Source of the DNA: Combretum micranthum
Lineage: Eukaryota > Streptophyta > Magnoliopsida > Myrtales > Combretaceae
Assembly: GCA_024138025.1 (NCBI GenBank)
Contig: JAMXBD010002813.1
Location: forward strand, 1-64,000
Reading direction: 5' to 3'
Length of the DNA: 64,000 bases
This document shows, piece by piece, positions 25,694 to 37,798 of the stretch. Every line of letters begins with the position of its first letter. The stretch's first letter is position 1. The notes beneath the pieces were generated by a model. That model saw only the letters and a program-made list of their open reading frames with translations, did not search any database and was not told the origin of the DNA. Made by a program: the position numbers and the translations under genes.

Positions 25694-27230
25694 TAATTGA
25701 CTTTGTTCTTGTTTTATCTTGTTTTGGTTTTCCAGTGAAAGAGAGATACTTTAGTTTGTAATATTTTTGGATTACTCTTATTTTGCTACTAACCTTTCTT
25801 TCTAACTTTTGTGGTTTCTTATGTGGTTTCTGTTTGTTTTATCTTTTTGATTTGTTTTACCTGCAGGGTTTTATTTTTCTGGCTCTTTTGTTTTGATCGT
25901 GCTGCCATCTTAATCTCCAGGGCGGTATCAGTTTTCCTTCCTCATTGAACTTTAATTTGTTGCTTCTTTGCTTTCATTGAATTTTATTTTAGTCATTGAG
26001 GACAATGCCTCACTTAAGTGTGGGGGAAGAAAAAGCAAAGTTTTTAACAAACAAAGGAAGGAGAAAAAATAGAACTAAGGGTGTTTCAGATTTTCCGCTA
26101 ACTCTTTGCTTACAAATGGACTTTGAAATCATGAAATTTTCCTATGGAATTATTTTTGAACTCTCTCTTGACTTGCTGTGAATCATTAATACTTGGTCAA
26201 AGTTCTAAGATAGAATCTTAGTGAAACAAGTTTACTTGCTTTTTAATAATGGATTTTAGAGTTGGATTTAGATTTGAGGTCCTTAGTAAAATGTTAAATG
26301 GTTTAATTTCTAAGTTCACTAGGATTATATCTTTTCATTAAGAATTTTGAAAGCATTTTAATCTCTAATGAAAGGGAAAATGAGATGTTTCTCTTGGAAT
26401 TTTCTCCTAAGTATCTAATTGGAATATAAATAATATAAAAAAAAAATGCCTTTACTCCACTGACTCAGGTAAGTGGGTCAAGAGTATAAAAATCTGAATG
26501 TTAAAATGAGTGAGAGTCCGTTGGGGTCCTTTTAAAACCTGGTCACTTGGGTGATGAACCCGGGATGTGCCGACTTAATGATCTCACTATAACAAGAAGG
26601 TTAAAAGGGCATATAAGGCTGAAAAGAAGCGGGCAAAAACCCGTCCAGAGGAAATATACAAGATGGAGATAAAAACCTTCCCCTCTGAAGGCCAAATAGA
26701 TAAATAACTAGTGCTTAGAATGATAAATTCAGTTGATATGGGCGGGTCTTGGTCCCTCAGAAGAGCAAGATTTGACCCCGCTATTAACTTGAATTTAAAA
26801 AAAAAAAAAAAATATTACTAAATAAAATTTCAATAAAGATTACAGAAGGAGAGAAGCCTAGGGGAGATTTTGATGCAATATACTTTTATTATAGATTCTT
26901 GTGCTTAGAAAAAATGATTAATGGAATTATATACTCCCAAGTGAACAAATGAAGTGGACCAATTCTCTTTTTGCTTTGTTTTTACCTCAGATTTACTTTT
27001 TACTTTGAAAGCTGTTCTTAAAAAGTGAGGGTAAAACTTGGTTTACTTTGATTAATTTTAGAAAATTGATTAAAGTATTCGGTTGATTCAATTTTCCATT
27101 GTAAAGTGAGAGTTATCTTGTGAAAATGAAGAAATTGAAATGAATCTTGTTTATGAATCATGATTGATGATTAGTTCATTTATTCCTTAGTTTTTAAATG
27201 AATCATTTTGCTTGAGGACAAGCAAGGAGT
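25694..27230 (+). other. 3' non-coding region of the Athila element
   Basis: It has no conserved coding frame. It includes an internal polypurine tract, A-runs at 26440 and 26800, and a 'gggcaaaaacccg' inverted repeat near 26628. Such long 3' spacers are normal in the lineage. Confidence 0.6.
26012..26030 (+). promoter_or_regulatory. Internal polypurine tract-like site
   Basis: TTAAGTGTGGGGGAAGAAA repeats the sequence of the terminal polypurine tract, including the preceding 'gaggacaa' at about 25998. It could prime a second plus-strand start during reverse transcription. Confidence 0.55.
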
Positions 27231-27247
27231 TAAGTGTGGGGGAAATT
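27230..27247 (+). promoter_or_regulatory. 3' polypurine tract
   Basis: TTAAGTGTGGGGGAAATT directly precedes the TGAT start of the 3' LTR, the expected place for plus-strand priming. Confidence 0.85.
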
Positions 27248-28664
27248 TGATAAGTGATATAACACCCTTATTTCTAAGATGTTTTTGAGCTCATTTAGTT
27301 GATATTCTAAGCAAAAAATCATTTAGAAATGGCTCTTAGTTGTTTAATTTGTTAATCTCAGGTAAATTTGATATCCTCATGAAGAAACAAGACAAATGCA
27401 ACAAAAATGAAGCCAAATAGTGTTGTTTTGAAGAAATTAGAAGGCACAACATCCCTCAATACACCCTGTTTTGAAGGCTGTTTTGGACCAGGATGACTCA
27501 TTCAACATCAGTATGCGCTACAGCTCGTGCCACAGGGGTGTTTTGGAGGGTGTTTGCAACCAGGATTCATTTTAAAACGCGCAACAGCCTTCTCCACAGG
27601 CCGTTTGGGTCCCTGTTTCATTTTTGGCGTCATATAAATACCATTTTTAGAGAGAGAAGTTAGTGACAGACATAAGAGATATTTTGTTTTCTTGTCATTT
27701 CTTTTTGGTAATTTTCTGGAGACTTTTGGAGAGCATTAGAGGAAAACAAGTATTGAAGAATTCAAGTGAAGGTTTATTCCAGATTTGAAGATCTAGATCC
27801 AATTCCATTAGCTGAGCTTCATTCTTAAGGGTTGTATTCATGAATTCATACTCTTCTATTGAATTTCAATTGTTTTCTTTTATCTCGATGGAGGAGTAGT
27901 TCGTAGATCTAGGTCATGTTCGGATTTTAATTTCATCATGTGTTGAGGATTTGATCTTAATAATCTGTTATTGATGTTCTTATAATCAAATTGTATGTTC
28001 TTCATCGTTTTCTTGAATTTGTAAATCCGAATTACAAGTTTATTTCTGTTTTCATTTAAGTTGATTGAGAAATCACTTTCATGAATAGATCTATGCAATT
28101 TGATGAGATTTGATTGTGATCCTAGAGATAGGTTGCAAAAATCTTCCGTATGTTCTCTGTTTTTCTTGAGTTCATATTCTTCATGCGATCTTAGTTTGTA
28201 ATTAGTTAAGGAGAGATCCTAATTAATCAATCTAAGGTTAGAAAAATTGATAAATCTGAGAGGACTGTCAATTTGTATAAGGAACTCAATGGTATAAGAA
28301 CTCAATTAGTTTAATCTTTAATGTTCAATGATTCACATGATGAAATTAAATGAAGAACGAGATCTAGATCGGTTTAAGTAATTGATTTTTGAAATCTTGC
28401 TTGAATTCTAAGTACTTGTGATTCTAAATTCGAATTAATTCTTTTAGCTTCTTAGTGAGAGATTTTAATCAATCAATTGATCTTTGTTCATCTGGCTAAA
28501 TAGTAGAAATATAGTGATTACTAGTACTTATTCCTTCCTCGTGGACGACTCCGATCTAAACACTATACTACGAGTTGATAGGTTCACTGCCTATTGTCTT
28601 TCGTAGAAGTTTAAGAAAGGATTTTAAAAATTTAAACTACGATTGGCTTGGAAAGACACCATCA
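27248..28664 (+). repeat. 3' LTR of the Athila-type element
   Basis: 1417 bp, nearly identical to the 5' LTR. The differences I noted are small indels near 27316, 27372 and 27405, and substitutions near 27665, 27969, 27993, 28321 and 28655. The TATA-like box is at about 27632-27639. It is followed by TSD GTGTC at 28665-28669. Confidence 0.95.
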
Positions 28665-28669
28665 GTGTC

Positions 28670-29731
28670 AAATCTTGAAAATTAAGGCAAGGGTCCTACC
28701 AGCAACAACTAAGTTAATAAAGAAGTTGTATCATGTCATCAGACTCAGACACACATAGAAATACAACATGCGGTATTAATACAAAGCAGAATAATATATT
28801 CAACATGTGGTATACGTACAAAACATAAAATTATATATTAAACATACGATTTTTCATAATAATATTAATATAATTTTTTTATATGATTGGTGTTTTTATA
28901 ATAAATTAAGGGATGATGAGTACACGGAGAAAACAATGTAAAAACATATCTATCATTATCGTGAAAAAAAAAACAAAATACAAATTAGAAGAAGAAATTT
29001 ATTAAATTAACACTGTTATATCATATGTTGAATATGTAATGCAAAGATTTATATAAGTACCGAATTTTTAACATGCAATATAACGATGTACTCTGACAAA
29101 CGTTTGAAAATAGCTATATTATATGATCAATATGCGATATACATCTGAAGAGACATCTCCTCGGATAGTATACGAACCAGGTCTTGATCGAGACTAGCCA
29201 TTGGACCCATCCCATTAAATTAGCGGTTCCAAAAGAGTCCAATCAAATTAAAAAATATATAATTTTTTTTTTTGCTTTTTAGAATATAGAGATTTTATTT
29301 AAAAAGAATCGAACTGGTTTAAACCTCTCGTGTACCAATGGATTCACAGGTCCAAACCATCTCGGTATCAAGATAAAGTAGTTTCTGATTTATGTTCTGA
29401 GAACCTAGACCTGATCTAGAGAAATGTCAATGTACATAAAAATATATATATATATCAAATATTTATGTAATATAAAAATAATAATTATGTAATTATTTTT
29501 ATTGTTGTTTTGTATTTATATAAATATAAACCACATTGGACCGGCAAGTACGTTAATTTGCCGGGTTTAATGGAAGTCTCGCGACGCTTTCGGTTAGGTT
29601 ACGTCGATGTCATCCTTTCGTAAACTAGCTCCTTTTTCGTTTATGGTGATTTAAGCCGTCAAAGGTCCACTCACGATGCTGGCAGGTCTTTAATTATTCG
29701 AAGAAACACGTATGCATATTGAAAGTTCAAC
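28670..29731. other. Gene-free intergenic sequence
   Basis: AT-rich, with scattered variants of 'aacatgyggtatayrtac' in 28760-29150. A short GC-richer patch at 29540-29690 has no open frame that I recognise. Confidence 0.5.
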
Positions 29732-30830
29732 AATAATTTAAGCATGCACAAATTAATTTTGCCATATGATCATGTGGCCAAACATATCATATGTAACGTG
29801 TGTGTTCGAACTTTTTAGTTGCTGGTCCTATTTCTTTTTTTAATAAATGCACTATACGAATCTAAATTTTAATAAAATATATAATTAGTTATTTAAAATT
29901 TAAAAATAAATAATTTAATATTTAAATTTTAAAATTAATAAATTTGATACTTAAAATAACTTTTTCGTATATACTAACGGTACATTTATCATATTGGTTA
30001 AAAATGCTACATAATATAACAGTATTAATCAATTTAATGGATATACTATTAGCCCATATTAAAAGATCTGTTGGGTTATGAATTGATCGATTTTAAAATT
30101 CAAATGCGTAATTGAATGTTTTGTCAAAATCAAGATTCCATTCATGGCATTAATTTTTTTCCCTTTTTTTAATTCAATAAAGCTAAATCAACTTCATTTT
30201 ATTTCATAATAATCAAAGAAACATCTCTTTTGTTATTACAATTTGGGTAAGACTTGCTTGGTTTTGTTTGTGGTTATTGCAAATTAATAGACTTCAAAGC
30301 TTCCAAAGCAATTTGTTAGGATGAAAAAAACTTGATGCACGGAGAAAGTCATGCAGCAAAGGAACGCAAGAATTTTATTAAAAAGGAGGGATGAGTATTT
30401 CAATATTATTTACGTTTGGTATGCTAGAAATGGTCGAAATGCAACAGATTAAAATGGAATGAGAGGAATAATGATTAATTCATTAATTTGTTTGGATACA
30501 TATGAATAATAAATAAGTAAAAAAATAAATAAGCAATTTAATTGTCATTATTTATAATGAAGGAATAGAATCGCGATTTCATCTTCTTGATGGTACAATC
30601 GAATTCCTCCTTTACAAATGCAATTGAATTCTTCTTTAAAGTTGGAATCAACGATTCTTGATAATCTCGTAGCTTTAAAAATGTCACCAAACATAGAAAT
30701 TGAAATAGAACTAAGACTAATGCCAAATCTTGTGAAGTTTATGAATCTAGTGAATTAGCTAAATTATTTTGGTGAGAAGGATGAAGGGGAACCTTAGTTT
30801 CATTTTTTTTTCTTCTTTCTTTTTTTTTTG
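29732..30830 (+). repeat. Direct repeat, copy A
   Basis: It aligns with 39107-40030 in the same orientation, from 'aacaataatt(t/c)aagcatgcaca' to 'aaggatgaaggggaac(c/t)ttagtttc'. Long near-identical stretches occur, e.g. around 30240-30330 versus 39610-39700. Copy A holds about 190 bp (about 30410-30600) that B lacks, and B has its own variant near 39850-39910. Part of both (A about 29850-30150) resembles the long-TIR MITE at 46945-47217. Confidence 0.85.
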
Positions 30831-33254
30831 TGGGTGGGGGTTGTGGGGTTGGGAGGAATCTTCGGTCGAAAGGCAAAAGAGAACGCTCGAGAGAGATTCG
30901 ATGCTGATAGACGCAAGAAAGAAATAAGTTCCTTTCCCATGTGATATGAAATTAATCAGTTGCCTGTTGTCCCTTCCATCTTTTTGTCAATTCTATATTA
31001 TGAATGTCTGTCAAGAGATTGATTTTTCATAGTTTTATTTTTCTCAATAAAGAGTTGTCTGGATGTGGTGAAGAATTGTTTCTGGAAATCTAATTCTTGG
31101 ACTCTAGGAAACGTGACCAACTAATAATAGGAAATTTTGAGTAATATCAATCGATGTATTTCTAACTAATACCCCTTTTTTTTCTTTTTTTTCTTTTTTT
31201 TTTGGTGTATCATATTGAGGCTTATTTTGATTGTCTAATTTTTATCTATATCTTATCTATATATATATATCATATGTATTTTAGTTGTATATGATCAATT
31301 TGATCTGTTTATAATAAAAATGTTTGTTTCCCATCTATATATGTTCATTGACAAATATTTATTTGAAAACAATGAAAATAAAAATATCAAAATGACAAGA
31401 AAAAATGAAACAAACTCATTAATCATCCATATTCTTTTTCTATTTTTGAACTTATTCCCCTTATTCCAAAAACTTACTAAAAGTTTTTCTTTTATTAATA
31501 GACAAACAAAAAATAAAAAGAGATACAAATAGACAAATAAAAATAAAAAGTAAACCAAAGTTCACTTATTCTAAATTCTATTAATACACATATATTAGCT
31601 CAATCACCATATCTTAGATCCAACTAGACATACCTGTGTGATTTGTCGAAATGGAAATATGATATCAATGGAATGATGATAATGGGAAGAGGGTCTAAAA
31701 CCAATAGTAGATCTATGGGTTTTAGGTTTTAGGTAATGAAACGAAGGTAAAAGGTACGTGATCACCTTTCTAATTAAATGAAATGAGGGGGGAAAGGTAC
31801 AAGGTCACCTTTCTATATTACAGCTTGAGAAGGAGTTTGTGTCTGTGCCAATGCATTGAGATGTTTTGTTCGAAGTACTTTTCTTACTAATTTCACCGAA
31901 TTAACGGTGATATTTCATTAGCCAACGGTACAACAACATTCATGTACTGTATAAAGAAACTTCAACAGCATAAAAGTGGTAAGGAGTTCGATCTTCTATA
32001 TTTTATCATCGACATTGGCCAATGTAACGTCAAAATGAATTGACTATATTCTTAGTATTTTAAGTTTTCCTCTAATGCTTGATGTTTTTTTCCTATTACC
32101 TCCATGCATTAATGCCACGACCATTATAATTATATTTATCAATATAAGGTTTATACTTGGGCTATTGCTACATTTAGTACGTGAACTTCGCTATTTATTA
32201 TTGTTTATACAGTACCTAAACTTTACCCATTTTTCATAATTAATTACTTATGTTTTGTCAAATTTTACAGTTAACTACCTAAGCTTCACTTTTTTATGCA
32301 ATTAATTATCTCACTCGGGTACGATAACTTGCTCGAATTCGATAGGGGTTGGGTTTAGCGGATATAGGCTTGGATTATGGTTAATGACGGGGTTTACAAA
32401 AACAAAAGACATGTTAGTGATGCACCAAACAAAGGCTCAGCATAGTCACTACGATACTTAAGTTAGTAATAGCCAGTACAAGCCCGTAAATCAAGTAGGT
32501 GAAAGTGATTTTGTGCGACATTACATTAATCTAGAGAGGGCTGTGAGTATTTATAGAGGATTGACCTGGCAATTGTGCCCATAGTGGGCGACTGGATGAG
32601 GGGTTGGTTGGCTTGGTAGTTATACATGTAGTAGGCGTAGTGGTGATCATGGGGAAGAGTTACAAATCTATCGTATGTGAAGTGATCCCAACCAAGCCAT
32701 AACGCCAAGTGATGAGCATATTAGGATCGATCAAGCATTGTATTTAAGTCGATATTGAGGTTAAATCATAATCAACAGTTAGAGGGCCTGGGCTGAGTTC
32801 ATCAACCTGACTCAGTGAAACAAAAGGCTTAACTTGAATAGGTCCATGGTCAAGAATGAACCATCAACAAATACTATAAGTTTATACGTAATAAATTAAC
32901 TACTTTAAAATTTTAGGTAGTTAATAAAAACCTACTAGAAAATACTCAAGACGGGGGTGTGTGTGCATTGAGTATTTAACCTAAAAAGCTCAATCAAAGA
33001 ATTTCCATGCAATAAATCATTTAGAATTTAATAATAGTACATATGGCAATAATAGAGTACCATAAGAAATATTAAAAAGATAAGAAAGGAAGATTTAAGC
33101 CCATATTTAACGTGGAGTTTGGCCCGCTTCTTAATCTCCACGATCACCCAAATTGCCTTAAACAGAGGATTTCGTACACTTTATTAATTTTCAATCACAC
33201 TAGCTCAATTAGAGTAGTACACAAATTTACAACATTCGGGAAATGGAAGATTTC
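30831..33254. other. Gene-free intergenic sequence
   Basis: No gene supported. It includes poly-T tracts (30810-30830, 31175-31205), AT-rich filler, and at 32170-32330 sequence resembling MITE ends ('tacgtgaacttcg', 'cctaaactttaccc'). On the minus strand a short open frame at 32526-32708 has no recognisable family. Confidence 0.45.
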
Positions 33255-33262
33255 ATTCTCGT
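33255..33262. repeat. 8-bp target duplication ATTCTCGT, left copy
   Basis: It is identical to 37791-37798 on the other side of the hAT element. Eight base pairs is the signature of hAT transposases. Confidence 0.95.
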
Positions 33263-34135
33263 TAAGGATGTAACCGGGTCGGGTTTCAGGTGGGTTATAT
33301 GAATCCAAACCCGAACCCGCTACCCTATACAACATACCAAACCCGACCTTATAATCCTGTGGGGTTTTTCCTCTAAATCCAAACCCACCCTACAGGGTTT
33401 ACCCTAAAACCCGAGACCCGCTCGAATGCCCGCCCGATCTATTAACCCGATTACCCGCCCGACTACCCACCTGTTTATTCACCCAAACCCGCCCCCTTTA
33501 TTTATTTATTTATTTCAATAGATTCAACAATTTTTAGCTAATAAAATAATAATCTTAATTAAGTGTTTCATTTTATTTTCAAATTGTGTAATAAATCAAG
33601 AGACATATAAATTGAAACACTTAATAACAATCCTCATGCAAACATATAACAATCAAAACATAAATACAGCACTTAAACCAATTTTTAATAACAAGTTGTA
33701 AAATCTTTAAGTAGTTTAATAAACATAAAAGAAAAACATCTTGGAGCTCCTCCATGTTCTTTCTCTCCTTGTCCTTTTAACATCTCTTCACACAAATGCC
33801 CTGTGACATACAAGGAAAAGATATGAATTAGAAATTTAAAACTCACTAAACAAAGCTTACTAGCTTTATAAAGGAATACTAGTTAAATTATTATACTATG
33901 AATGACATGTGTAATACTGATAATGAAAACACAAAGATAGATAGAGTGAAAAATACTAACACTTACTTGGCTTTAATCATCTATAGCATCATCATCATTG
34001 ATATCTAACCTCTCAAGCTCATCTTCTAGCTTACATATAGATATATCATCACCTACAAAAAGAAAAAATGCTAAATAAAATAAGTATGGGAATAATGAAA
34101 AAGTTAAGTATCACATAATTTAAAGAAGTCACCTA

Positions 34136-36268
34136 TTATTCCATTTGATAACAGCTTTGAGTACACATCAATGCTTCTATTGTAGTTGGCTTGAGCCGAC
34201 TTCTGTGTGAGGTAATTACTCGGCCACTAGTGCTAAATGCTGACTCAGAAGCAACTGTAGAAACCGGTATAGCCAACAAGTCCCTAGCTACAGCTTGTAG
34301 TGTGGGGTATTTCGCTCCACTTTGTTTCCACCATAAAAGGATATCAAAATTATCATCACCATCACCTAAAGGTAGCAAAGTTTCCTGTAGGTAGTGGTCC
34401 AGCTCTGTCTTTACTTGGTTGTCATCAATGGTGATGACACAAGTTTTCATGAATTGCCTCAATTTTGTTTCTCTCTTCAAACCATCATCAACATCACATA
34501 TAGGCACAAAAGAGGTACTGCCCACACCCATACTCTTATTATTACGAGTATTGCTCCTGTGTTGGTATTCCTGAAGTAATTCATACAAAGTGTTCTTGAT
34601 CCTTTTTTTCTCCATGGAAGCACGATCAGCATACACACTAGAAAGCATAAAATCCACAGCTTTGAACTTGAAGCGTGGATCTAGAACAGTACATATAGCC
34701 ATAATTGTGTGCACATCACTCCAATATTTCTCAAATTTTACAAACATCTTATCAGCCATCAAACTAATATTCAAATCGAGAGAGTCCTTCCATTCAAGCA
34801 AGTTTTCCCTAATTTCATAAACCCTTTCAAAATAATAGTTTGCTGTTGGGTATTGCAAATCAGAGAACAGATTGGTAACTTCATAAAATATGGACAACTT
34901 CTTGCAAATGTCACCTGCTAACTCCCAATCTTCCTCAGTGGGAAGACATTTATAGTTTTTATCCATAAACTGAACTCTGTAGAAAACTTCCTTATATTCG
35001 ATTGCAGTAACTAACATGTCATAGGTGGAATTCCACCTTATCTTACAATCTAAGGAAAGCTTCCTAATAAAAGGTACATCTAGTTGCTTACACGCCTCTC
35101 CAAATTTTTCCACTCGTGATGGTGTTGCTGTCCAATATAAGACACTGTCACGAATCCTTTCTATTGCTTTTTCAATGACACTCACTCCATCTTTGACAAC
35201 TAAATTCAAAATATGTGCACAACATCGCATGTGAAATACCTTCCCACGAAGAAGTAGATCCTCCTTTCGTAGCTTCAATTGTAAAGTTGTCATCATGGCA
35301 TCATTTGTCGAACAATTATCTACAGTGACTGTAGATAATTTCCTATCCAACCCCCATGCCATCAATGAATTGAATAGGCAATCTGCAATTGCTTCATTTG
35401 TATGTGGAGCTGGCACATATAGAAAGCTGCAAGAAAAAACAAAGGACATATCGTAAATGTTATTAGAAACAATTCTTAGCATTCCAATTAGATAAAATGA
35501 AAATTTTACAAAAGCTTACTTTAGGAGTTGGCTCCGGAGCATCCAATTACTATCAACAAAATGTGTTGTCACTGTCATATATCCCCTTTTTTTATTCGAT
35601 GTCCACAAATCCGTTGTTATTGCAACCCGTGTATTAAGCCCTTTCAATTGGGTTCACAATTTCTCTTTCTCCGCATTATAAATGTTGATAATCCTTTTCC
35701 TGATGGTGGCGTGGCTAATGTGTTTAAAATGAGGTTGACTGTCACTAACAAACTCTCTAAAACGTTCATGCTCAACCATTGATAATGGATACTCATGGAC
35801 AATTATGGCCTTTGCAAGTTTTTGCCATGCAGATTCTTGATTGAAAGACCAGTTTCCTATTGCTAAACCACTTGCATTACAATCATCTTCGCTCCTGATA
35901 GTTTCCATTGATAAGAAACATTGTCTAATGTCTGCTTGTCTTTTCTTTTGCACACACCTCTTCAAATGGTTAAGCAAATGTAAAGTACCATTTGCACTGC
36001 TTGCTGAAAGTCTCTTCTTACAGTAATTGCACTCAGCTACAGTTTCCCCTTTAACTATTTTTCTCACCAAATCCTTCCACACACTGGATGTCAGCTTACG
36101 TTTACTTGGATTGTCACTCTGATGTCCAGTACTTGATACTTGAGAAGACGATACTTTTGCCTTTTTGGATGCTACCTCCTTTTCAATTTCAACCGAGGAT
36201 TCCGATGGAGTTGCATCAACATTATTTGCATCCATGTTCATCTCAGCTTCAAGTAATTCAACATCCAT
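34136..36268 (-). pseudogene. hAT transposase (BED zinc finger, DDE core, hAT dimerisation domain), one premature stop
   Basis: Exons 36268-35520 and 35426-34136 join in phase across a 93-bp GT..AG intron. The frame would be 679 codons. The BED finger is at about residues 60-120 (SVWKDLVRKI, CNYCKKRLS, HLLNHLKRC). The core includes AITTDLWTSN, the CCAHILNLVV region and IRWNSTYDML. The C-terminal hAT dimerisation domain has YPTLQAVARDLLAIPVSTVA and SAFSTSGRVI. An in-frame TGA at 35656-35654 (codon 205) interrupts the protein before the core. The usual Trp after MCTQS is Cys here. A leader intron 37278-36274 (AG|GTAAG..TGCAG) ends 5 bp before the ATG. Without readthrough the copy is non-autonomous. 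Confidence 0.9.
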
Positions 36269-37584
36269 GTTCCCTGCATTGATGATACAAATGATTTAAT
36301 TATAAACACGCTATTCAGTATCACATTAATTCGATTATTTTCCACAATTCCAATCACGACTAATTGTACCAAAAGGAAATTCAATTTGACGCATGCCTCC
36401 ATAAATATATATATATATATATATCTGAATGTATAAAATCATTTTATGTGGATATATATTCATCTTTGGAAGTAATACACGCATCTAATATTTTTTTTTC
36501 CAATTATATATATATATTTATCTTAGCAAGTTATGTAGAAGGAATACCATCAGAATCATAAAAAAATGAAAAACACACAATGTTATCATATGATTCAATT
36601 ATCGACATACCTGTCATCACAAAATAAAAAAAATATACCGTACTTGGTCATTCTCAAGCATACGTGGAAATATAACCTAATGTTCAACGTTTATATATGT
36701 AAATTTTATCAGCTTAAAAATTAATTTAACAAGATCAATTTGATGATAGATTTCTACTTGAAAAAGTTGTCTAAGTTTCAGAAATTGCAGTATTACAGCA
36801 AGAGGCTTTAAAATTTTCCAGATAAAAGGAGTAGTTGAAAGGATCACGGGCAATGCAACCAAAACAAACAGAGCAGTACCTCATTTTCAGCATGCCAAAG
36901 AAGAAAACATTATTTAAAGAAAAGCATCTAAGGATATAAAAAGCAACATAAAAAATTAACATTCGTTACTCAATGAATATTAGACAAACTTTATCTAAAT
37001 GATAAACGAATAAGAAAATTACGATCGGCCACGTTGTTTGAAAAATCAATATAATGCCTACTGATTCATTCACCGCATGGTTTTTCATGGTAACATATCT
37101 AAAATACTACTTTCTATAGCGACACAAACAAATTGCTTCATCAAATCACTTAACTGAAAAAGTACAGGAGCAACCAATTCTTCTTTTACAAGTAAATCAA
37201 TAAATTAGATTAAACATTATTAACTGAACAGAGGTTTTGTAGACCCACGAGAGACAGAGAGAAAGAGAGATTTCTTACCTTACTTGAGTAACAGACGACG
37301 ATGAGTTGGAGTCGATGATGGTGTGCAGCGAGCCAGCGGCAAGGGTTTGATCGAAAGTTGAAACAGAGAGAAAAAGGAGAGGTGCCGTTGCCGTCTGCAA
37401 GTTTGGAACTGGAAGTGAATAGTTAGTGTTAGTGACTAGTGAGTGGGCTGTGGGTATGCGGCTAGGGTTTGAGTTTGGAAAAAAAATAAAATATATATAT
37501 ATATATAAAGTTATCATCGGCATTCGGCTAGGGCACATAGACGGCAGATCGACTAAGGGGAAAAAATATATTATATCTATTTTA

Positions 37585-37760
37585 TATCGGGTCGGGTATT
37601 CGGGCGGGTATCCATCGGGTATTTTAGAAAATCCAAACCCGACCCTACAACCCTATAGGATTTTTCATCCACATCTAAAACCGACCCTAAAACCCTATAG
37701 GGTTGAACCCTATAGGGTTGAACCCTATAGGGTTTTTACCGGATCGGGTGGGTCGGAAAC
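37585..37760. repeat. Subterminal repeat array of the hAT element (right end)
   Basis: The 14-bp perfect palindrome AACCCTATAGGGTT occurs three times at exact 15-bp spacing (37691, 37706, 37721), with a degenerate copy at about 37649. It is interspersed with CGGGTCGGGT-type motifs. Subterminal reiterations are transposase binding sites in other hAT elements; here this is inferred. Confidence 0.75.
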
Positions 37761-37790
37761 CTGATAATAACCGGCCCAGTTACATCCCTA

Positions 37791-37798
37791 ATTCTCGT
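37791..37798. repeat. 8-bp target duplication ATTCTCGT, right copy
   Basis: It matches 33255-33262. The pre-insertion sequence can be read by removing the element and one copy. Confidence 0.95.

Larger units (their letters stand above)
15579..28664 (+). mobile_element. Athila-type Ty3/gypsy LTR retrotransposon, full length (13.1 kb)
   Basis: Two LTRs (15579-16986 and 27248-28664) begin TGATAAG and end CCATCA. The element is flanked by the 5-bp target duplication GTGTC (15574-15578 and 28665-28669). Internal order: tRNA-Asp primer site, gag, protease-RT-RNaseH-integrase, hairpin, U3-like region with leader intron, third ORF in env position, internal polypurine tract, 3' polypurine tract. Gag and pol resemble the Athila lineage. 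By eye the LTRs differ at about six substitutions plus a few indels over 1.4 kb, so insertion is recent. Nevertheless gag, the gag/pol junction, the end of pol and the third ORF each contain small frameshifts, so the copy as written is not autonomous. Confidence 0.95.
33263..37790 (-). mobile_element. hAT-superfamily DNA transposon, 4.5 kb, with TIRs and 8-bp TSD
   Basis: Ends: TAAGGATGTAACCGGGTCGG on the left; the right end reads TAGGGATGTAACTGGGCCGG on the opposite strand (17 of 20 identical). Subterminal regions at both ends are packed with ACCCG/CGGGT motifs (33280-33490 and 37585-37760). One gene on the minus strand encodes a BED-finger hAT transposase with a 5'-leader intron. The only visible coding lesion is one stop codon, so this copy looks fairly recent. 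Confidence 0.95.

Noticed and set aside
31320..31558. Overlapping open frames on both strands (31295-31558 and 31320-31532)
   Set aside because: Mirror-image low-complexity readings of AT-rich DNA.
37275..37538. 87-codon minus-strand open frame upstream of the hAT transposase
   Set aside because: It falls in the leader exon of the transposase gene just before the predicted intron. It contains AT-repeat translation (IYIYIYF) and no family features.
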